Origin: Hoeflea_A sp965204935
GTDB taxonomy: Bacteria > Pseudomonadota > Alphaproteobacteria > Rhizobiales > Rhizobiaceae
Length of the DNA: 64,000 nt
Assembly (NCBI RefSeq): GCF_965204935.1
Contig: NZ_CBDBFO010000002.1
Reading direction: 5' to 3' (one strand)
The notes below the pieces were generated by a model. That model saw only the letters and a program-made list of their open reading frames with translations. It was not told the DNA's origin and did no database searches. The position numbers and the translations under genes are program-made. Positions 1 through 9,642 of the stretch are shown piece by piece; within the stretch, counting starts at the first letter, position 1; every line of letters starts with the position of its first letter.

Positions 1-713
1 AGTCCGGTTACGGCATTGTGTCGGGCCTCGCCAGGGGCATCGACGCGGCGGCCCACGAGGCTGCCCTTGAAACCGGCACAGTGGCGGTCATGGCCGGCGG
101 GCTGGACCGGCCCTATCCGCCACAGAACATCGCCCTCTTCGAGAAGATCTGCGCAGGCGGCAACAGCGCCGCGGTCAGCGAAATGCCGCTAGGCTGGGAA
201 GCGCGCGCCCGCGATTTTCCGCGCAGGAACCGGATCATTGCCGGCATGGCGCTCGGACTGATCGTCGTTGAGGCGGCGAAAAAGTCTGGGTCTCTTATCT
301 CGGCGCGACTGGCGGGCGAATTGGGCAGGCTTGTGTTCGCCGTGCCCGGTTCGCCGCTCGATCCGCGTGCCAAGGGTACCAATGATCTGATCAAGGACGG
401 TGCCATATTGACGACCGGGGCTGGCGATGTAGTTGATGCGCTGGCGCCGCTCAGTGGCAATCTGACATCACACGGCGGCGCGCAGATGATGTTCGAAGAA
501 GAAAAGATCGCCGTTGAGCAACAGGCCGGTCCGACAGACAGGAGCCGAACGCAGGTGGCTGGTGCGCTCGGTCCGGCGCCGGTCGCGATAGACGAGATAG
601 TCCGGCATACGGGTCTGCTTCCCGCCGAGATCTACGTGGTTCTCCTGGAACTGGACCTTGCCGGCAGATTGGCCCGCCATCCGGGCGGTATGGTATCCCT
701 GCTGCCGGCTTGA
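1..713 (+). CDS. dprA: DNA processing protein DprA (5' end outside window)
   Basis: The reading frame is open from base 3 and begins inside the protein, so the N-terminal part lies upstream of the window. The first residues carry the DprA/Smf Rossmann-fold signature GLARGIDAAAH, followed by the family's RNRIIAG and SGSLISAR segments. About 60 C-terminal residues (from about base 530) look like the winged-helix (DML1-like) domain of DprA. The family binds single-stranded DNA and loads RecA during natural transformation. dprA directly upstream of topA is a common rhizobial arrangement. Family assignment is firm; whether this organism is transformable cannot be told. Confidence 0.93.
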   Translation, partial: SGYGIVSGLARGIDAAAHEAALETGTVAVMAGGLDRPYPPQNIALFEKICAGGNSAAVSEMPLGWEARARDFPRRNRIIAGMALGLIVVEAAKKSGSLISARLAGELGRLVFAVPGSPLDPRAKGTNDLIKDGAILTTGAGDVVDALAPLSGNLTSHGGAQMMFEEEKIAVEQQAGPTDRSRTQVAGALGPAPVAIDEIVRHTGLLPAEIYVVLLELDLAGRLARHPGGMVSLLPA

Positions 714-978
714 GCGCGTTAATCCTGTCGGCCGGAATTACTCTCAATCAGTTTCATTTCGCCCGGTCTTGGATTAGGAATGCAGGCCAATTCCTTTGCG
801 AATAAGAACTTAATTCCCCGGTACGCAAGGTGTTGTAAACGGGTTATCAGGGCAAAAATTCCGACGTAAGCCCTTGACCCGCAGCAATTCGGTGTTCATT
901 TCGGAGCGGGGGATTGCTAATTCAATTGGAAATCTCACAGCGGAATTCGCCCGCAGGGCATCACAACAGAGTTATTAT

Positions 979-3609
979 ATGAACGTAGTCGTCGTTGAGT
1001 CACCCGCGAAAGCCAAGACGATAAACAAATACCTGGGTTCGGGTTACAAGGTCCTGGCATCGTTCGGTCACGTGCGCGATTTGCCGGCCAAGGACGGCTC
1101 GGTCAATCCGGACGAAGACTTTGACATGACCTGGCAGGTCGACACCGCCTCGAACAAGCGGCTCAAGCAGATTTCGGACGCCGTGAAGGCCTCGGACGGG
1201 TTGATTCTCGCGACCGACCCTGACCGCGAAGGTGAAGCGATTTCGTGGCACGTACTAGAGGTGCTGCGCAAAAAGCGCGGCGTGCTCGACGACAAGCCGG
1301 TCAAGCGGGTCGTCTTCAACGCGATCACCAAGCAGGCCGTTCTCGACGCCATGGCGCACCCGCGCGAAATCGATGCATCGCTGGTCGATGCCTATCTCGC
1401 GCGCCGGGCCCTGGACTATCTCGTCGGCTTCAATCTCTCGCCGGTCCTTTGGCGCAAGCTGCCGGGCGCCCGTTCCGCCGGGCGCGTCCAGTCCGTTGCG
1501 CTGCGTCTTGTCTGCGACCGCGAAAGCGAGATCGAACGTTTCGTCGCCGAGGAATACTGGCAATTGCTGGCGCAGCTTCAAACGCCGCGCGGTGACAGTT
1601 TCGAGGCACGGCTGGTCTTTGCCGACGGCAAGCGGCTTCAGAAAATGTCGATCGGCAATGCCGAACAGGCGGAAGCGCTCAAGCGGCTGCTGGAAGGCGC
1701 CAGCTTCACGGTGAGAGGCGTCGAGGCAAAACCGACACGGCGCAATCCAGCCCCGCCCTTTACGACATCGACCCTGCAACAGGCCGTCTCCTCCAAGCTG
1801 AGCTTCAACGCGTCGCGCACCATGCAGGTCGCGCAGCGCCTCTATGAGGGTCTCGACATCGGCGGCGAAACCGTTGGCCTGATCACCTATATGCGGACAG
1901 ACGGCGTGCAGATGGCCTCCGAGGCAATAGATGGTGCCCGCCTCATGATCGCGTCGCATTTCGGCGAGCGCTATCGGCCAGACACGCCGCGGCACTACGC
2001 GACCAAGGCCAAGAATGCCCAGGAAGCCCACGAGGCAATCCGGCCGACGGACTTCAGCCGGACGCCGGAGTCGGTCAAGCAACATCTCGATAGCGATCAG
2101 TTCCGCCTTTATGAGCTGGTCTGGAAACGCGCCATCGCCAGCCAGATGGCACCGGCCGAAATTGAGCGCACAACGGTCGACATTGCCGCCGACAACAATG
2201 GCGAGCATGCCGGTCTGCGGGCAACCGGCTCGGTAATCCGTTTCGACGGCTTCATCGCTGCCTATACCGACCAGAAGGATGAATCAGAAGCGTCCGAAGA
2301 CAATGAGGACGGCCGCCGCCTGCCGCCCATCAATGTGAACGAAGACCTTGTGCGCGAAAAGATTAACGCCACGCAGCACTTTACCGAGCCGCCGCCGCGT
2401 TATTCCGAAGCTTCGCTGATCAAGAAGATGGAGGAACTCGGCATCGGTCGCCCTTCGACCTATGCTGCGACCCTGGCGACATTGCGCGACCGCGAATATG
2501 TGGCAATCGAGAACCGCAAGCTAATCCCCGAGGCAAAGGGACGATTGGTCACGGCGTTCCTCGAGAACTTTTTCGATCGCTATGTCGAATACGACTTCAC
2601 CGCCGATCTCGAGGAAAAACTCGACCGTATCTCCGCCGGCGAACTGAAATGGAAAGATGTGCTGCGCGACTTTTGGCGCGATTTTCTCAACCATATTGAG
2701 GGAACCAAGGAACTGCGGGTCAGCAACGTTCTTGATGCGCTCAATGAGGAGCTGGCACCGCTTGTGTTCCCGGCCCGGGAAGACGGCTCTGATCCGAGGG
2801 TCTGCCCGAAATGCGGAACCGGCACTTTGTCCTTGAAGCTCAGCCGTTATGGCGCCTTCGTCGGATGTTCGAACTATCCGGACTGTGCATATACACGGCA
2901 AATCTCCGCTGATGCCGCATCCGATGAAGCAGCCGCCTCCAACGATCCAAAGGATCTCGGAAAGGATCCGCTGACCGGAGAGGAAATCACGCTGCGCACC
3001 GGCCGCTTCGGACCTTACGTGCAAAGGGGCGAGGGAAAAGGCGCGAAACGCTCCAGTCTTCCCAAAACCTGGAAGCCCGAGGACATCGATCACGAAAAGG
3101 CCGTGGCACTTCTTTCCCTGCCGCGCGACGTCGGCTCCCATCCCGAATCCGGCAAGATGATCTCTGCAGGCCTTGGCAGATACGGACCGTTCCTCTTGCA
3201 TGACGGCGCCTACGCCAATCTCGAGACCATCGAGGACGTGTTCTCCATCGGACTTAACCGTGCCGTCACGGTCCTTGCCGAAAAGCAGGCGAAGGGTCCG
3301 GGCAGACGGGCAAGGCCGGCTGCATTGAAGGAACTTGGAGATCATCCGGACGGCGGCCCCATTACGGTGCGCGATGGTCGCTATGGGCCGTATGTAAACT
3401 GGGGCAAGATCAATGCGACGTTGCCGAAAGATGCGGATCCGCAGTCGATCACCGTGGAAAAGGCGCTTGAGCTGATTGCCGCCAAGGCGGCCAAGGGTGG
3501 CGGCAAGAAGGCCGCCACCACACGCAAGAAATCCACGACGACGCGCAAGAAAACGACCCGGAAAACAGCCGCCTCGCGCAAGAGCAAGGCGGTCAAGGCC
3601 GAGGAATAA
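979..3609 (+). CDS. topA: DNA topoisomerase I
   Basis: Type IA topoisomerase of 876 residues that relaxes negative supercoils. The ATG at 979 is chosen because the product then begins with the Toprim strand (VVVVESPAKAK), as in other TopA proteins; the same frame could open at a TTG at 874 but would add 35 atypical residues. The catalytic tyrosine is in ITYMRTDG, about residue 304. One four-Cys zinc ribbon (CPKCG to CSNYPDC) lies at about 609-638. It is followed by degenerate topo C-terminal repeats (RFGPYVQ, RYGPFLL, RYGPYVN) and a Lys/Arg/Thr-rich tail of about 35 residues. It follows dprA after a 265-base gap and is 2 bases from rnr. Confidence 0.96.
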   Translation: MNVVVVESPAKAKTINKYLGSGYKVLASFGHVRDLPAKDGSVNPDEDFDMTWQVDTASNKRLKQISDAVKASDGLILATDPDREGEAISWHVLEVLRKKRGVLDDKPVKRVVFNAITKQAVLDAMAHPREIDASLVDAYLARRALDYLVGFNLSPVLWRKLPGARSAGRVQSVALRLVCDRESEIERFVAEEYWQLLAQLQTPRGDSFEARLVFADGKRLQKMSIGNAEQAEALKRLLEGASFTVRGVEAKPTRRNPAPPFTTSTLQQAVSSKLSFNASRTMQVAQRLYEGLDIGGETVGLITYMRTDGVQMASEAIDGARLMIASHFGERYRPDTPRHYATKAKNAQEAHEAIRPTDFSRTPESVKQHLDSDQFRLYELVWKRAIASQMAPAEIERTTVDIAADNNGEHAGLRATGSVIRFDGFIAAYTDQKDESEASEDNEDGRRLPPINVNEDLVREKINATQHFTEPPPRYSEASLIKKMEELGIGRPSTYAATLATLRDREYVAIENRKLIPEAKGRLVTAFLENFFDRYVEYDFTADLEEKLDRISAGELKWKDVLRDFWRDFLNHIEGTKELRVSNVLDALNEELAPLVFPAREDGSDPRVCPKCGTGTLSLKLSRYGAFVGCSNYPDCAYTRQISADAASDEAAASNDPKDLGKDPLTGEEITLRTGRFGPYVQRGEGKGAKRSSLPKTWKPEDIDHEKAVALLSLPRDVGSHPESGKMISAGLGRYGPFLLHDGAYANLETIEDVFSIGLNRAVTVLAEKQAKGPGRRARPAALKELGDHPDGGPITVRDGRYGPYVNWGKINATLPKDADPQSITVEKALELIAAKAAKGGGKKAATTRKKSTTTRKKTTRKTAASRKSKAVKAEE

Positions 3610-3611
3610 TA

Positions 3612-5903
3612 TTGCCAAAGAGAACGGCTCCGGGAAAGGGCAACGGGCCTGACACCGGCGTACCCGACCGGGAAACGATCCTTCGGTTCATTGCGGAGCA
3701 CCCGACGCGCGCCTCCAAGCGCGATATCGCCAAGGCATTCTCTGTGCGCGGACATGACCGCATCGTGCTCAAGGGCATATTGCGTGATCTTGAAGACGAG
3801 GGCCTTCTTACCCGGCGGCGCAAGCAGCTCATCAGGCCAGGCGCCCTGCCCCCGGTGACGGTGCTCGACATCACATCGCGCGACGAGGACGGTGCGTTGA
3901 TCGGACGGCCTGCCGAATGGCCGGATGACGGCTCCATTGCACCGGCTGTGCTCATTCGGCATTCCCGGCAGACAAAAGGCAAGGGCAAAGCGCCCGTCGC
4001 CGGCGTTGGAGACCGTGTCCTGGCACGCATATTTTCGTCCGATGACAATGTCGGACCGGCCCACACGGCACGCATCATGAAGGTCCTCGACCGGCAGCGC
4101 GGCGCAACGCTGGGTGTCTACAGGGAGACACCGGGTGGCGGCGGCCGCATCGACCCGATCGAGCGTCGCGGCAAGGAAATCAACATCGACCCGGATCACG
4201 TGGGCAAGGCAAAAGACGGCGACCTTGTGGAAGTCGAAGCAATGAGGAGCAGCCGCTTCGGTGCACCGCGCGGCAAGGTGCTTGGTGTGATCGGCTCGGT
4301 GGCGAGCGAGAAAGCAATCTCTATGATCGCCATCCATGCCCACGGGATTCCCTACAGGTTTCCCGAGGCTGTCGTGGCGGAAGCCGAGAAGGCAAAGCCG
4401 GTTTCCCTTGGCAAACGGGAGGATTGGCGTCGGCTGCCATTGGTCACCATTGATCCGGCGGATGCCAAGGACCATGACGATGCCGTGTTCGCTGAGGCCG
4501 ATGACAATCCTGCCAATAAAGGCGGCGTTGTCGTATACGTCGCTATTGCAGATGTTGCCCACTATGTCAGGTCGGGTTCGGCGCTCGACCGCGAGGCCCT
4601 CAAACGCGGCAACTCTGTCTATTTTCCGGATCGGGTCGTTCCCATGCTGCCGGAACGTATATCCAATGATCTTTGCTCCCTGAAGGAAGGCGTCGATCGG
4701 CCGGCCTTGGCCGTGCGTATGGTGTTTTCGGCAGAGGGCAGAAAAATCGGCCACACCTTCCACCGCATCATGATGAAAAGCTTCGCCCGGTTGAGTTACC
4801 CTCAGGCGCAGGCGGCCATCGACGGGTCTCCGGACGACAGGACGGAGCCCCTGCTAAAGGAAATCCTGCGGCCTCTCTGGCAGGCTTATTCTGTGCTGTC
4901 ACGCGGCCGCGACAGGCGCCAGCCGCTTGAACTTGATATCCCGGAACGCAAGCTGCGGCTCAACGAGGACGGCCGCGTCGACACGGTCGTGATCCCGGAG
5001 CGGCTCGACGCGCACCGGCTGATCGAGGAATTCATGATCCAGGCCAATGTCGCCGCCGCCGAAACATTGGAGAACAAGCGCCAGGCGCTGGTCTTCCGTG
5101 TCCATGACGCGCCTTCGCTTGCCAAGCAGGAAGCCCTGCGCGATTTTCTGAAGACACTGGATATTTCGCTCGCAAAAGGCGGACATCTGCGCGCCAACAG
5201 CTTCAACGGCATCCTGGCAAAAGCGCGCGGCAAACCCTACGAGGTGATGGTCGGTGAAATGGTCTTGCGCTCGCAGAGCCAGGCCAACTACAGCCCCGAA
5301 AACATCGGCCATTTCGGTCTCAACCTGATGAAATATGCGCACTTCACGTCACCCATCAGGCGCTATGCCGACCTGATCGTCCACCGGGCGCTGATCGGTT
5401 CATTGGGGCTTGGCGATGGCGGCATCACACCGGAAGAAGAGGCCTCGCTGGAGGAGATATCCGCCGAGATATCGACCTTCGAGCGTCGCGCGATGGCCGC
5501 CGAGCGCGAGACCGTCGACCGGCTGATCGCGCATCATCTTGCCGATCGGGTCGGCGAGGAATTCGACGGGCGGGTTTCCGGTGTCACCAAGGCGGGGCTT
5601 TTCGTCTCCCTGCAACAATTTGGCGCAGATGGCTTTATCCCGGTTTCAACACTCGGGCTTGACTATTATATCTACGACGAAGCGCACCAGGCCCTGGTCG
5701 GAGAGAAGACCGGCAAGGGGTATCGGTTGGGCGACAGCGTGGAGGTCCGGCTGGCCGAGGCAATTCCCCTGGCCGGAGCCCTGCGATTTGAGATGCTCAG
5801 TGAGGGGCGCAAGCTTTCCGCCGCGACACGGTCATTTCACAAATCGAAAAGAGGCGCATCGCGATCGAATGGCGTCCGCAAGAAAAAGCGCAGAGGATAC
5901 TGA
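3612..5903 (+). CDS. rnr: Ribonuclease R (RNB-family 3'-5' exoribonuclease)
   Basis: 763-residue RNase II/R enzyme that degrades structured RNA processively. An N-terminal winged-helix/cold-shock region precedes the RNB domain; the metal-binding Asp cluster is in DAKDHDDAV at about residue 283. A C-terminal S1 domain (FDGRVSGVTKAGLFVSL) follows, then a basic tail ending KKKRRGY. The start is TTG at 3612, supported by GAGGA at 3601-3605 six bases upstream. That ribosome binding site overlaps the topA stop codon, so translation is probably coupled to topA. The next gene begins 2 bases after its stop. Confidence 0.95.
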   Translation: MPKRTAPGKGNGPDTGVPDRETILRFIAEHPTRASKRDIAKAFSVRGHDRIVLKGILRDLEDEGLLTRRRKQLIRPGALPPVTVLDITSRDEDGALIGRPAEWPDDGSIAPAVLIRHSRQTKGKGKAPVAGVGDRVLARIFSSDDNVGPAHTARIMKVLDRQRGATLGVYRETPGGGGRIDPIERRGKEINIDPDHVGKAKDGDLVEVEAMRSSRFGAPRGKVLGVIGSVASEKAISMIAIHAHGIPYRFPEAVVAEAEKAKPVSLGKREDWRRLPLVTIDPADAKDHDDAVFAEADDNPANKGGVVVYVAIADVAHYVRSGSALDREALKRGNSVYFPDRVVPMLPERISNDLCSLKEGVDRPALAVRMVFSAEGRKIGHTFHRIMMKSFARLSYPQAQAAIDGSPDDRTEPLLKEILRPLWQAYSVLSRGRDRRQPLELDIPERKLRLNEDGRVDTVVIPERLDAHRLIEEFMIQANVAAAETLENKRQALVFRVHDAPSLAKQEALRDFLKTLDISLAKGGHLRANSFNGILAKARGKPYEVMVGEMVLRSQSQANYSPENIGHFGLNLMKYAHFTSPIRRYADLIVHRALIGSLGLGDGGITPEEEASLEEISAEISTFERRAMAAERETVDRLIAHHLADRVGEEFDGRVSGVTKAGLFVSLQQFGADGFIPVSTLGLDYYIYDEAHQALVGEKTGKGYRLGDSVEVRLAEAIPLAGALRFEMLSEGRKLSAATRSFHKSKRGASRSNGVRKKKRRGY

Positions 5904-5905
5904 CA

Positions 5906-6346
5906 TTGGCCAATCAACATGCCTTTTCGAGCCGGCCTGCAGCCGCCCGCCCGCCACGTGATCTTTGGCGTGCAATCGTCAAGGGCTGGTCGGGTCGCTG
6001 CCCCCATTGTGGCCAGGGCTCCCTTTTCCGGTCTTTTCTGAAACCCGTGCACAGTTGCGAGAGCTGCGGCGAGGAAATGCACCACCACCGTGCTGACGAC
6101 CTGCCGCCTTATCTGGTCATCTTCATCGTCGGTCACGTCGTGGTCGCTGGCTATATGATCGCCGAACCGTTCCTGGACTGGAACAGCTGGCAGCACCTGG
6201 CCATGTGGATCCCGGTTACGCTTGTCATGGCTCTTGCCATGATTCAGCCGACAAAAGGTGCGGTCATCGGACTGCAGTGGGCGAATTACATGCACGGGTT
6301 CGGCGGCGAAGACGATGATGCGGTCGAGATTGCGAACGGCGGCTAG
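5906..6346 (+). CDS. DUF983 family zinc-ribbon membrane protein
   Basis: 146-residue protein with two CxxC pairs (C32/C35 and C51/C54, in CPHCG and CESCG) that probably form a zinc ribbon. Two hydrophobic helices follow (about 68-86 and 93-110). This is the DUF983 architecture, whose biochemical role is not established. The start is TTG at 5906, two bases after the rnr stop, with GAGG at 5893-5896. This is the second TTG start in succession, and its placement suggests coupling to rnr. rnr-DUF983-NUDIX order recurs in rhizobia. Confidence 0.85.
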   Translation: MANQHAFSSRPAAARPPRDLWRAIVKGWSGRCPHCGQGSLFRSFLKPVHSCESCGEEMHHHRADDLPPYLVIFIVGHVVVAGYMIAEPFLDWNSWQHLAMWIPVTLVMALAMIQPTKGAVIGLQWANYMHGFGGEDDDAVEIANGG

Positions 6347-6367
6347 CCAAACCAACGCATTGGGGGC

Positions 6368-7114
6368 ATGATCCTGTCCATGGAGGACAATCAAAAATCA
6401 GCGCAGTCCGCAGCCGGCAAGCAGCGCGGATCCGGCGCAGGCCCCCAACTTCGGCCAAAGGACGCCGCGACGCTGATCCTGATTGACCGCTCCGGCAGTG
6501 AACCGGCCCTTTTGATGGGCAAGCGCCACTCGGCCCACGCTTTCATGCCCGATACATATGTGTTTCCCGGCGGGCGGCGCGACCGTGGCGACGGATACGT
6601 TCCGGCGGCGGACAAACTGCATCCGGCGGTCGAAGAAAAGCTGATGAACAGGATGCCGAAACCCGCAAGCGCATTCCGCGCCCGGGCCCTGGCGATTGCC
6701 GCGGTGCGCGAAACGTTTGAGGAAGTCGGTATTTTGATTGGCGGGCCGGGTCCGGCAATCCGCCATCAGGACTGGTCGGCATTCGCGCACCGCTCATTGG
6801 CGCCCCGCCTCTCCCCGCTTCGCTACGTTGCACGTGCGATAACCCCGCCGGGCAGAACCCGTCGGTTTGATACACGGTTCTTCGCGTGTTTCCGCGACGA
6901 GATAGGATATGCCGATGCCATCTCCAGCACTGAGCTCCTGGATTTGAAATGGGTCGGGCTTTCTGAGGTGGGCGATGTCGAGATGCCGCGCATCACTCAG
7001 GCAATCATCACCGAACTGGTCAACGAACTGAGCAACGACCCGTCATTGCCCTTCGGACGCCCGGTCCCTTTTTACCAGGCCCGGTACGGTCGCTTTGTCA
7101 GGGAACTGCTTTAG
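6368..7114 (+). CDS. NUDIX hydrolase with long insert (NUDT19/RP2p-like)
   Basis: 248-residue NUDIX protein. The Nudix box is split: the leading G (FPGGRRD, about 68-72) is separated from RETFEEVGI (about 114-122) by over 40 residues. That long insertion is typical of NUDT19/RP2p-type enzymes, which often hydrolyse CoA or related diphosphates; the substrate here is inferred only. The start could be ATG 6368 or ATG 6380; the G-rich stretch at 6362-6366 fits the second slightly better. It is likely the last gene of the topA-rnr unit before rpmG. Confidence 0.85.
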   Translation: MILSMEDNQKSAQSAAGKQRGSGAGPQLRPKDAATLILIDRSGSEPALLMGKRHSAHAFMPDTYVFPGGRRDRGDGYVPAADKLHPAVEEKLMNRMPKPASAFRARALAIAAVRETFEEVGILIGGPGPAIRHQDWSAFAHRSLAPRLSPLRYVARAITPPGRTRRFDTRFFACFRDEIGYADAISSTELLDLKWVGLSEVGDVEMPRITQAIITELVNELSNDPSLPFGRPVPFYQARYGRFVRELL

Positions 7115-7154
7115 TTCTTTCCTCACAGCGCGGCAAATCCGGCCGCAACGGGTC

Positions 7155-7182
7155 TTGACTTTTTCTCGGCGAATTGTAGTTT
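7155..7182 (+). promoter_or_regulatory. Candidate housekeeping promoter of rpmG
   Basis: TTGACT at 7155-7160 and TAGTTT at 7177-7182 are separated by 16 bases, a reasonable sigma-70 pair. It lies about 70 bases before the rpmG start in the gap after the NUDIX gene. Pattern match only. Confidence 0.5.
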
Positions 7183-7251
7183 CCGCGCAGAATTTTGCCG
7201 TGGAGGCTTTCAGGCTGTCCACGGCTTCGTTTTTGCAAGGCAGGTAGAACA

Positions 7252-7419
7252 ATGGCCAAAGCCACCACAATCAAGATCAAGCTGCAGTCGACTGCAGATA
7301 CCGGCTATTTTTATGTGACCAAGAAGAACAGCCGCACCATGACGGAAAAGATGGTCAAGACAAAGTATGACCCGGTTGCCAGGAAGCACGTCGAATTCAA
7401 GGAAACCAAAATCAAGTAG
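7252..7419 (+). CDS. rpmG: 50S ribosomal protein L33 (cysteine-free form)
   Basis: 55-residue L33 of the large ribosomal subunit, starting MAKATTIKIKL. The sequence has no cysteines, so it is the zinc-independent (C-minus) form. The ATG at 7252 is preferred over an in-frame upstream ATG at 7195 because the family begins with MAK. It has its own candidate promoter and is followed 20 bases later by a strong intrinsic terminator, so it is probably monocistronic. Confidence 0.97.
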   Translation: MAKATTIKIKLQSTADTGYFYVTKKNSRTMTEKMVKTKYDPVARKHVEFKETKIK

Positions 7420-7437
7420 CGACGAGCCGCCTTTAGA

Positions 7438-7474
7438 ACAAAAAAAGGCCGCTTCCTTGCGAAGCGGCTTTTTT
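7438..7474. terminator. Strong intrinsic terminator after rpmG
   Basis: An 8-bp perfect stem (GCCGCTTC at 7448-7455 with GAAGCGGC at 7461-7468) has a 5-base loop and six T residues. The left arm is preceded by a run of A, so it could work in both directions. Confidence 0.9.
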
Positions 7475-7834
7475 AATTGGGGGCTGGTCAGCACAGGTTG
7501 CGGTACGAGGAGGCCACATTTCCTTATGCCGACCAGCCGACCCCACGACCCAGGAGATGCGGCGGACCTGAGCACCATGGGGTAGACGATTCGATAGGCT
7601 ATGCGCAGAACGGAAACCGTCCCGCTCTCACCCCTATCCACAACATTTGCTCATCGGAGCAAAAAAATCAACGTTTTCTTAACCGTTTTGAAGCCGCAAT
7701 TGAGCACATGGTAAACGCAGGAAATCGAATCTGCTGCGATAAATCTTAAGAATCAGACTTTTGTGACGGGATACGTCGACCGGACGTCAACGTCAGGACG
7801 GTGACCCTGTTGTGCCACCTGTTGGCAAGATTGC
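7475..7834. other. Intergenic region between rpmG and pleD
   Basis: 360 bases between two convergent genes. A 90-codon open frame crosses it, but I find no family signature or convincing ribosome binding site. The stretch near 7660-7770 is somewhat A/T-rich. I see nothing assignable. Confidence 0.5.
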
Positions 7835-9205
7835 TCATGCGGCTTGTGCAACGACCCGGTTTCGGCTCCTCGCCTTTGCCTCAAACAGCGCGTTATCGGC
7901 TCTTTTGAGCAATTGCGCAGGTGATTCGCCGGCTTTTGAAAGCGAAGCGACCCCCACTGATGCGGTTACCGTCAGCTCCTGACCGTCGGGTCCGGCCGGA
8001 AACGGCACTTCGGCAATCTCGCGGCGCAGGCGCTCTGCTATCGATTCGGCCACCGGGCCTTCCGTGTCCGGAAGAACGATAATGAATTCCTCGCCGCCAA
8101 GCCTGCACGCAAGGTCAATTCCCCTGATGGCCGCACGGACGCGGTTCGAGAATTCGCGCAGCACTTCATCGCCAACGTCATGGCCATAGGTGTCGTTGAC
8201 GGCCTTGAACCGATCAAGATCGATGGCCAATACCGACAACACCCTGTCTCTTGCGGTCGAGCGGTCGATGAGAATGTGCAGGTGCGAATCGAGATAGCGC
8301 CGGTTATAGAGACCAGTCAGCGGATCGGTCACGGCAAGCTCGATAGAGTGCTGTACGCTCGACCGAAGATAGTCGTTGTAGCGCTTGCGGCGGAACTGGG
8401 TGCTGCATCGCGCAACGAGTTCATTGGGGTCGATCGGCCGGATAATGTAGTCATTGACGCCGAGTTCCAGGGCGCGGTTGACAATATCTTCCTCGCCCTG
8501 GTCGCAGACCAGTAGCAGCGGCACGAAGCGGGTGCGGTCGAGCGATCGAAGTTGCGAACACAGGCGCAACGGGTCGTGGTTCGAGAAATTGGAGCTGACC
8601 AGGATCAGCTCATAGGAATTCTCCGCCGCATCGAACAATGCGGCCTGCGGATCCGACATCACCGTAAGGTCGGCGGTCTTCCGCAGGATCTGGGTGATCC
8701 GGTCCTGGGAATTGCGACGCTCGTCCACGAGCAACGCACGCCCCTTTCCTTCTTCCATCGCCTTGCTGCCGAGCAGGCTGTTGATGCCGACATCATGCGC
8801 GGCCTGTGCCCTTATGCGCAATTCGTCGGTCAGCGCCTTGAGCCGCACCAGGCTTTTGACCCGGGCCAGCAACTGCAGATCGTTGACGGGTTTCGTCAGA
8901 AAATCATCGGCACCGGCCCGCAGGCCACGGACACGGTCCGAGGGCTGGTCGAGCGCCGTCACCATGACAACCGGAATGTGAGTCGTTGCGTTGTCGGCCT
9001 TCAGCCGCTCGCAGACTTCGAAACCGTCCATTCCCGGCATCATGATGTCGAGAAGCACCAGGTCCACCTGACCATTCGCGCATATGGCCAGGGCTTCTTC
9101 GCCGTTCACGGCAGTAATGACATCAAAATATTCGGCCAGAAGGCGTGCTTCCAGCAGTTTCACATTTGCAGGAATGTCGTCCACAACCAGGATGCGGGCT
9201 GTCAT
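7835..9205 (-). CDS. pleD: Response regulator diguanylate cyclase PleD
   Basis: 456 residues with two receiver domains and a GGDEF domain, the PleD architecture. The phosphoacceptor is D53 in LLDIMMPG. The second receiver (about 155-275) is degenerate. The active site is GGEEF at 370-374, and the RxxD inhibitory site for product feedback is RGID at 361-364; both spacings match Caulobacter PleD. It should make cyclic di-GMP upon phosphorylation and control polar development or the motile-to-sessile switch. It starts 17 bases after divK and is almost certainly cotranscribed with it. Confidence 0.95.
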   Translation of the reverse strand: MTARILVVDDIPANVKLLEARLLAEYFDVITAVNGEEALAICANGQVDLVLLDIMMPGMDGFEVCERLKADNATTHIPVVMVTALDQPSDRVRGLRAGADDFLTKPVNDLQLLARVKSLVRLKALTDELRIRAQAAHDVGINSLLGSKAMEEGKGRALLVDERRNSQDRITQILRKTADLTVMSDPQAALFDAAENSYELILVSSNFSNHDPLRLCSQLRSLDRTRFVPLLLVCDQGEEDIVNRALELGVNDYIIRPIDPNELVARCSTQFRRKRYNDYLRSSVQHSIELAVTDPLTGLYNRRYLDSHLHILIDRSTARDRVLSVLAIDLDRFKAVNDTYGHDVGDEVLREFSNRVRAAIRGIDLACRLGGEEFIIVLPDTEGPVAESIAERLRREIAEVPFPAGPDGQELTVTASVGVASLSKAGESPAQLLKRADNALFEAKARSRNRVVAQAA

Positions 9206-9222
9206 TATAAATCTTCCTCGCG

Positions 9223-9594
9223 TTATCCGTCGCCCAGATAAGTCTTTATGGTTTCAACAAATTTGGGCACCGATATCGGCTTGGACATATAAGCCTCGCA
9301 GCCACCCTGACGTATTCTTTCCTCATCGCCCTTCATGGCAAATGCCGTCACAGCAATGATCGGTATCGAATGCAGCTCATCATCCTCCTTGAGCCACTTT
9401 GTGACTTCAAGGCCGGATACTTCCGGAAGCTGGATATCCATGAGAATAAGATCAGGTTTGTGTTTGCGAGCAAGATCAAGGGCTTCGAGACCATTTTGGG
9501 TCTGAACCGTTTCATAGCCGGATGCTTCGATGAGATCGCGGAAGAGCTTCATGTTGAGCTCATTGTCCTCCACGATCATGACCCGTTTAGGCAT
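9223..9594 (-). CDS. divK: Single-domain response regulator DivK
   Basis: 123-residue stand-alone receiver with phosphoacceptor D53 (LILMDIQLPE) and the conserved Lys in SKPIS. In alphaproteobacteria DivK is phosphorylated and dephosphorylated by DivJ and PleC and, via DivL, controls CckA and the master regulator CtrA. The divK-pleD pair seen here is the conserved arrangement. It diverges from the DUF3572 gene with only 48 bases between annotated starts, so the two promoters overlap or the other gene starts later. Confidence 0.95.
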   Translation of the reverse strand: MPKRVMIVEDNELNMKLFRDLIEASGYETVQTQNGLEALDLARKHKPDLILMDIQLPEVSGLEVTKWLKEDDELHSIPIIAVTAFAMKGDEERIRQGGCEAYMSKPISVPKFVETIKTYLGDG

Positions 9595-9642
9595 TGACCA
9601 CCCTCATCCCCACTCAATCTTGCTCTTCCAACGCCACACATT

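Noticed and set aside
7477..7749. 90-codon frame after rpmG
   Set aside because: It begins right at the rpmG terminator with no promoter or family match.
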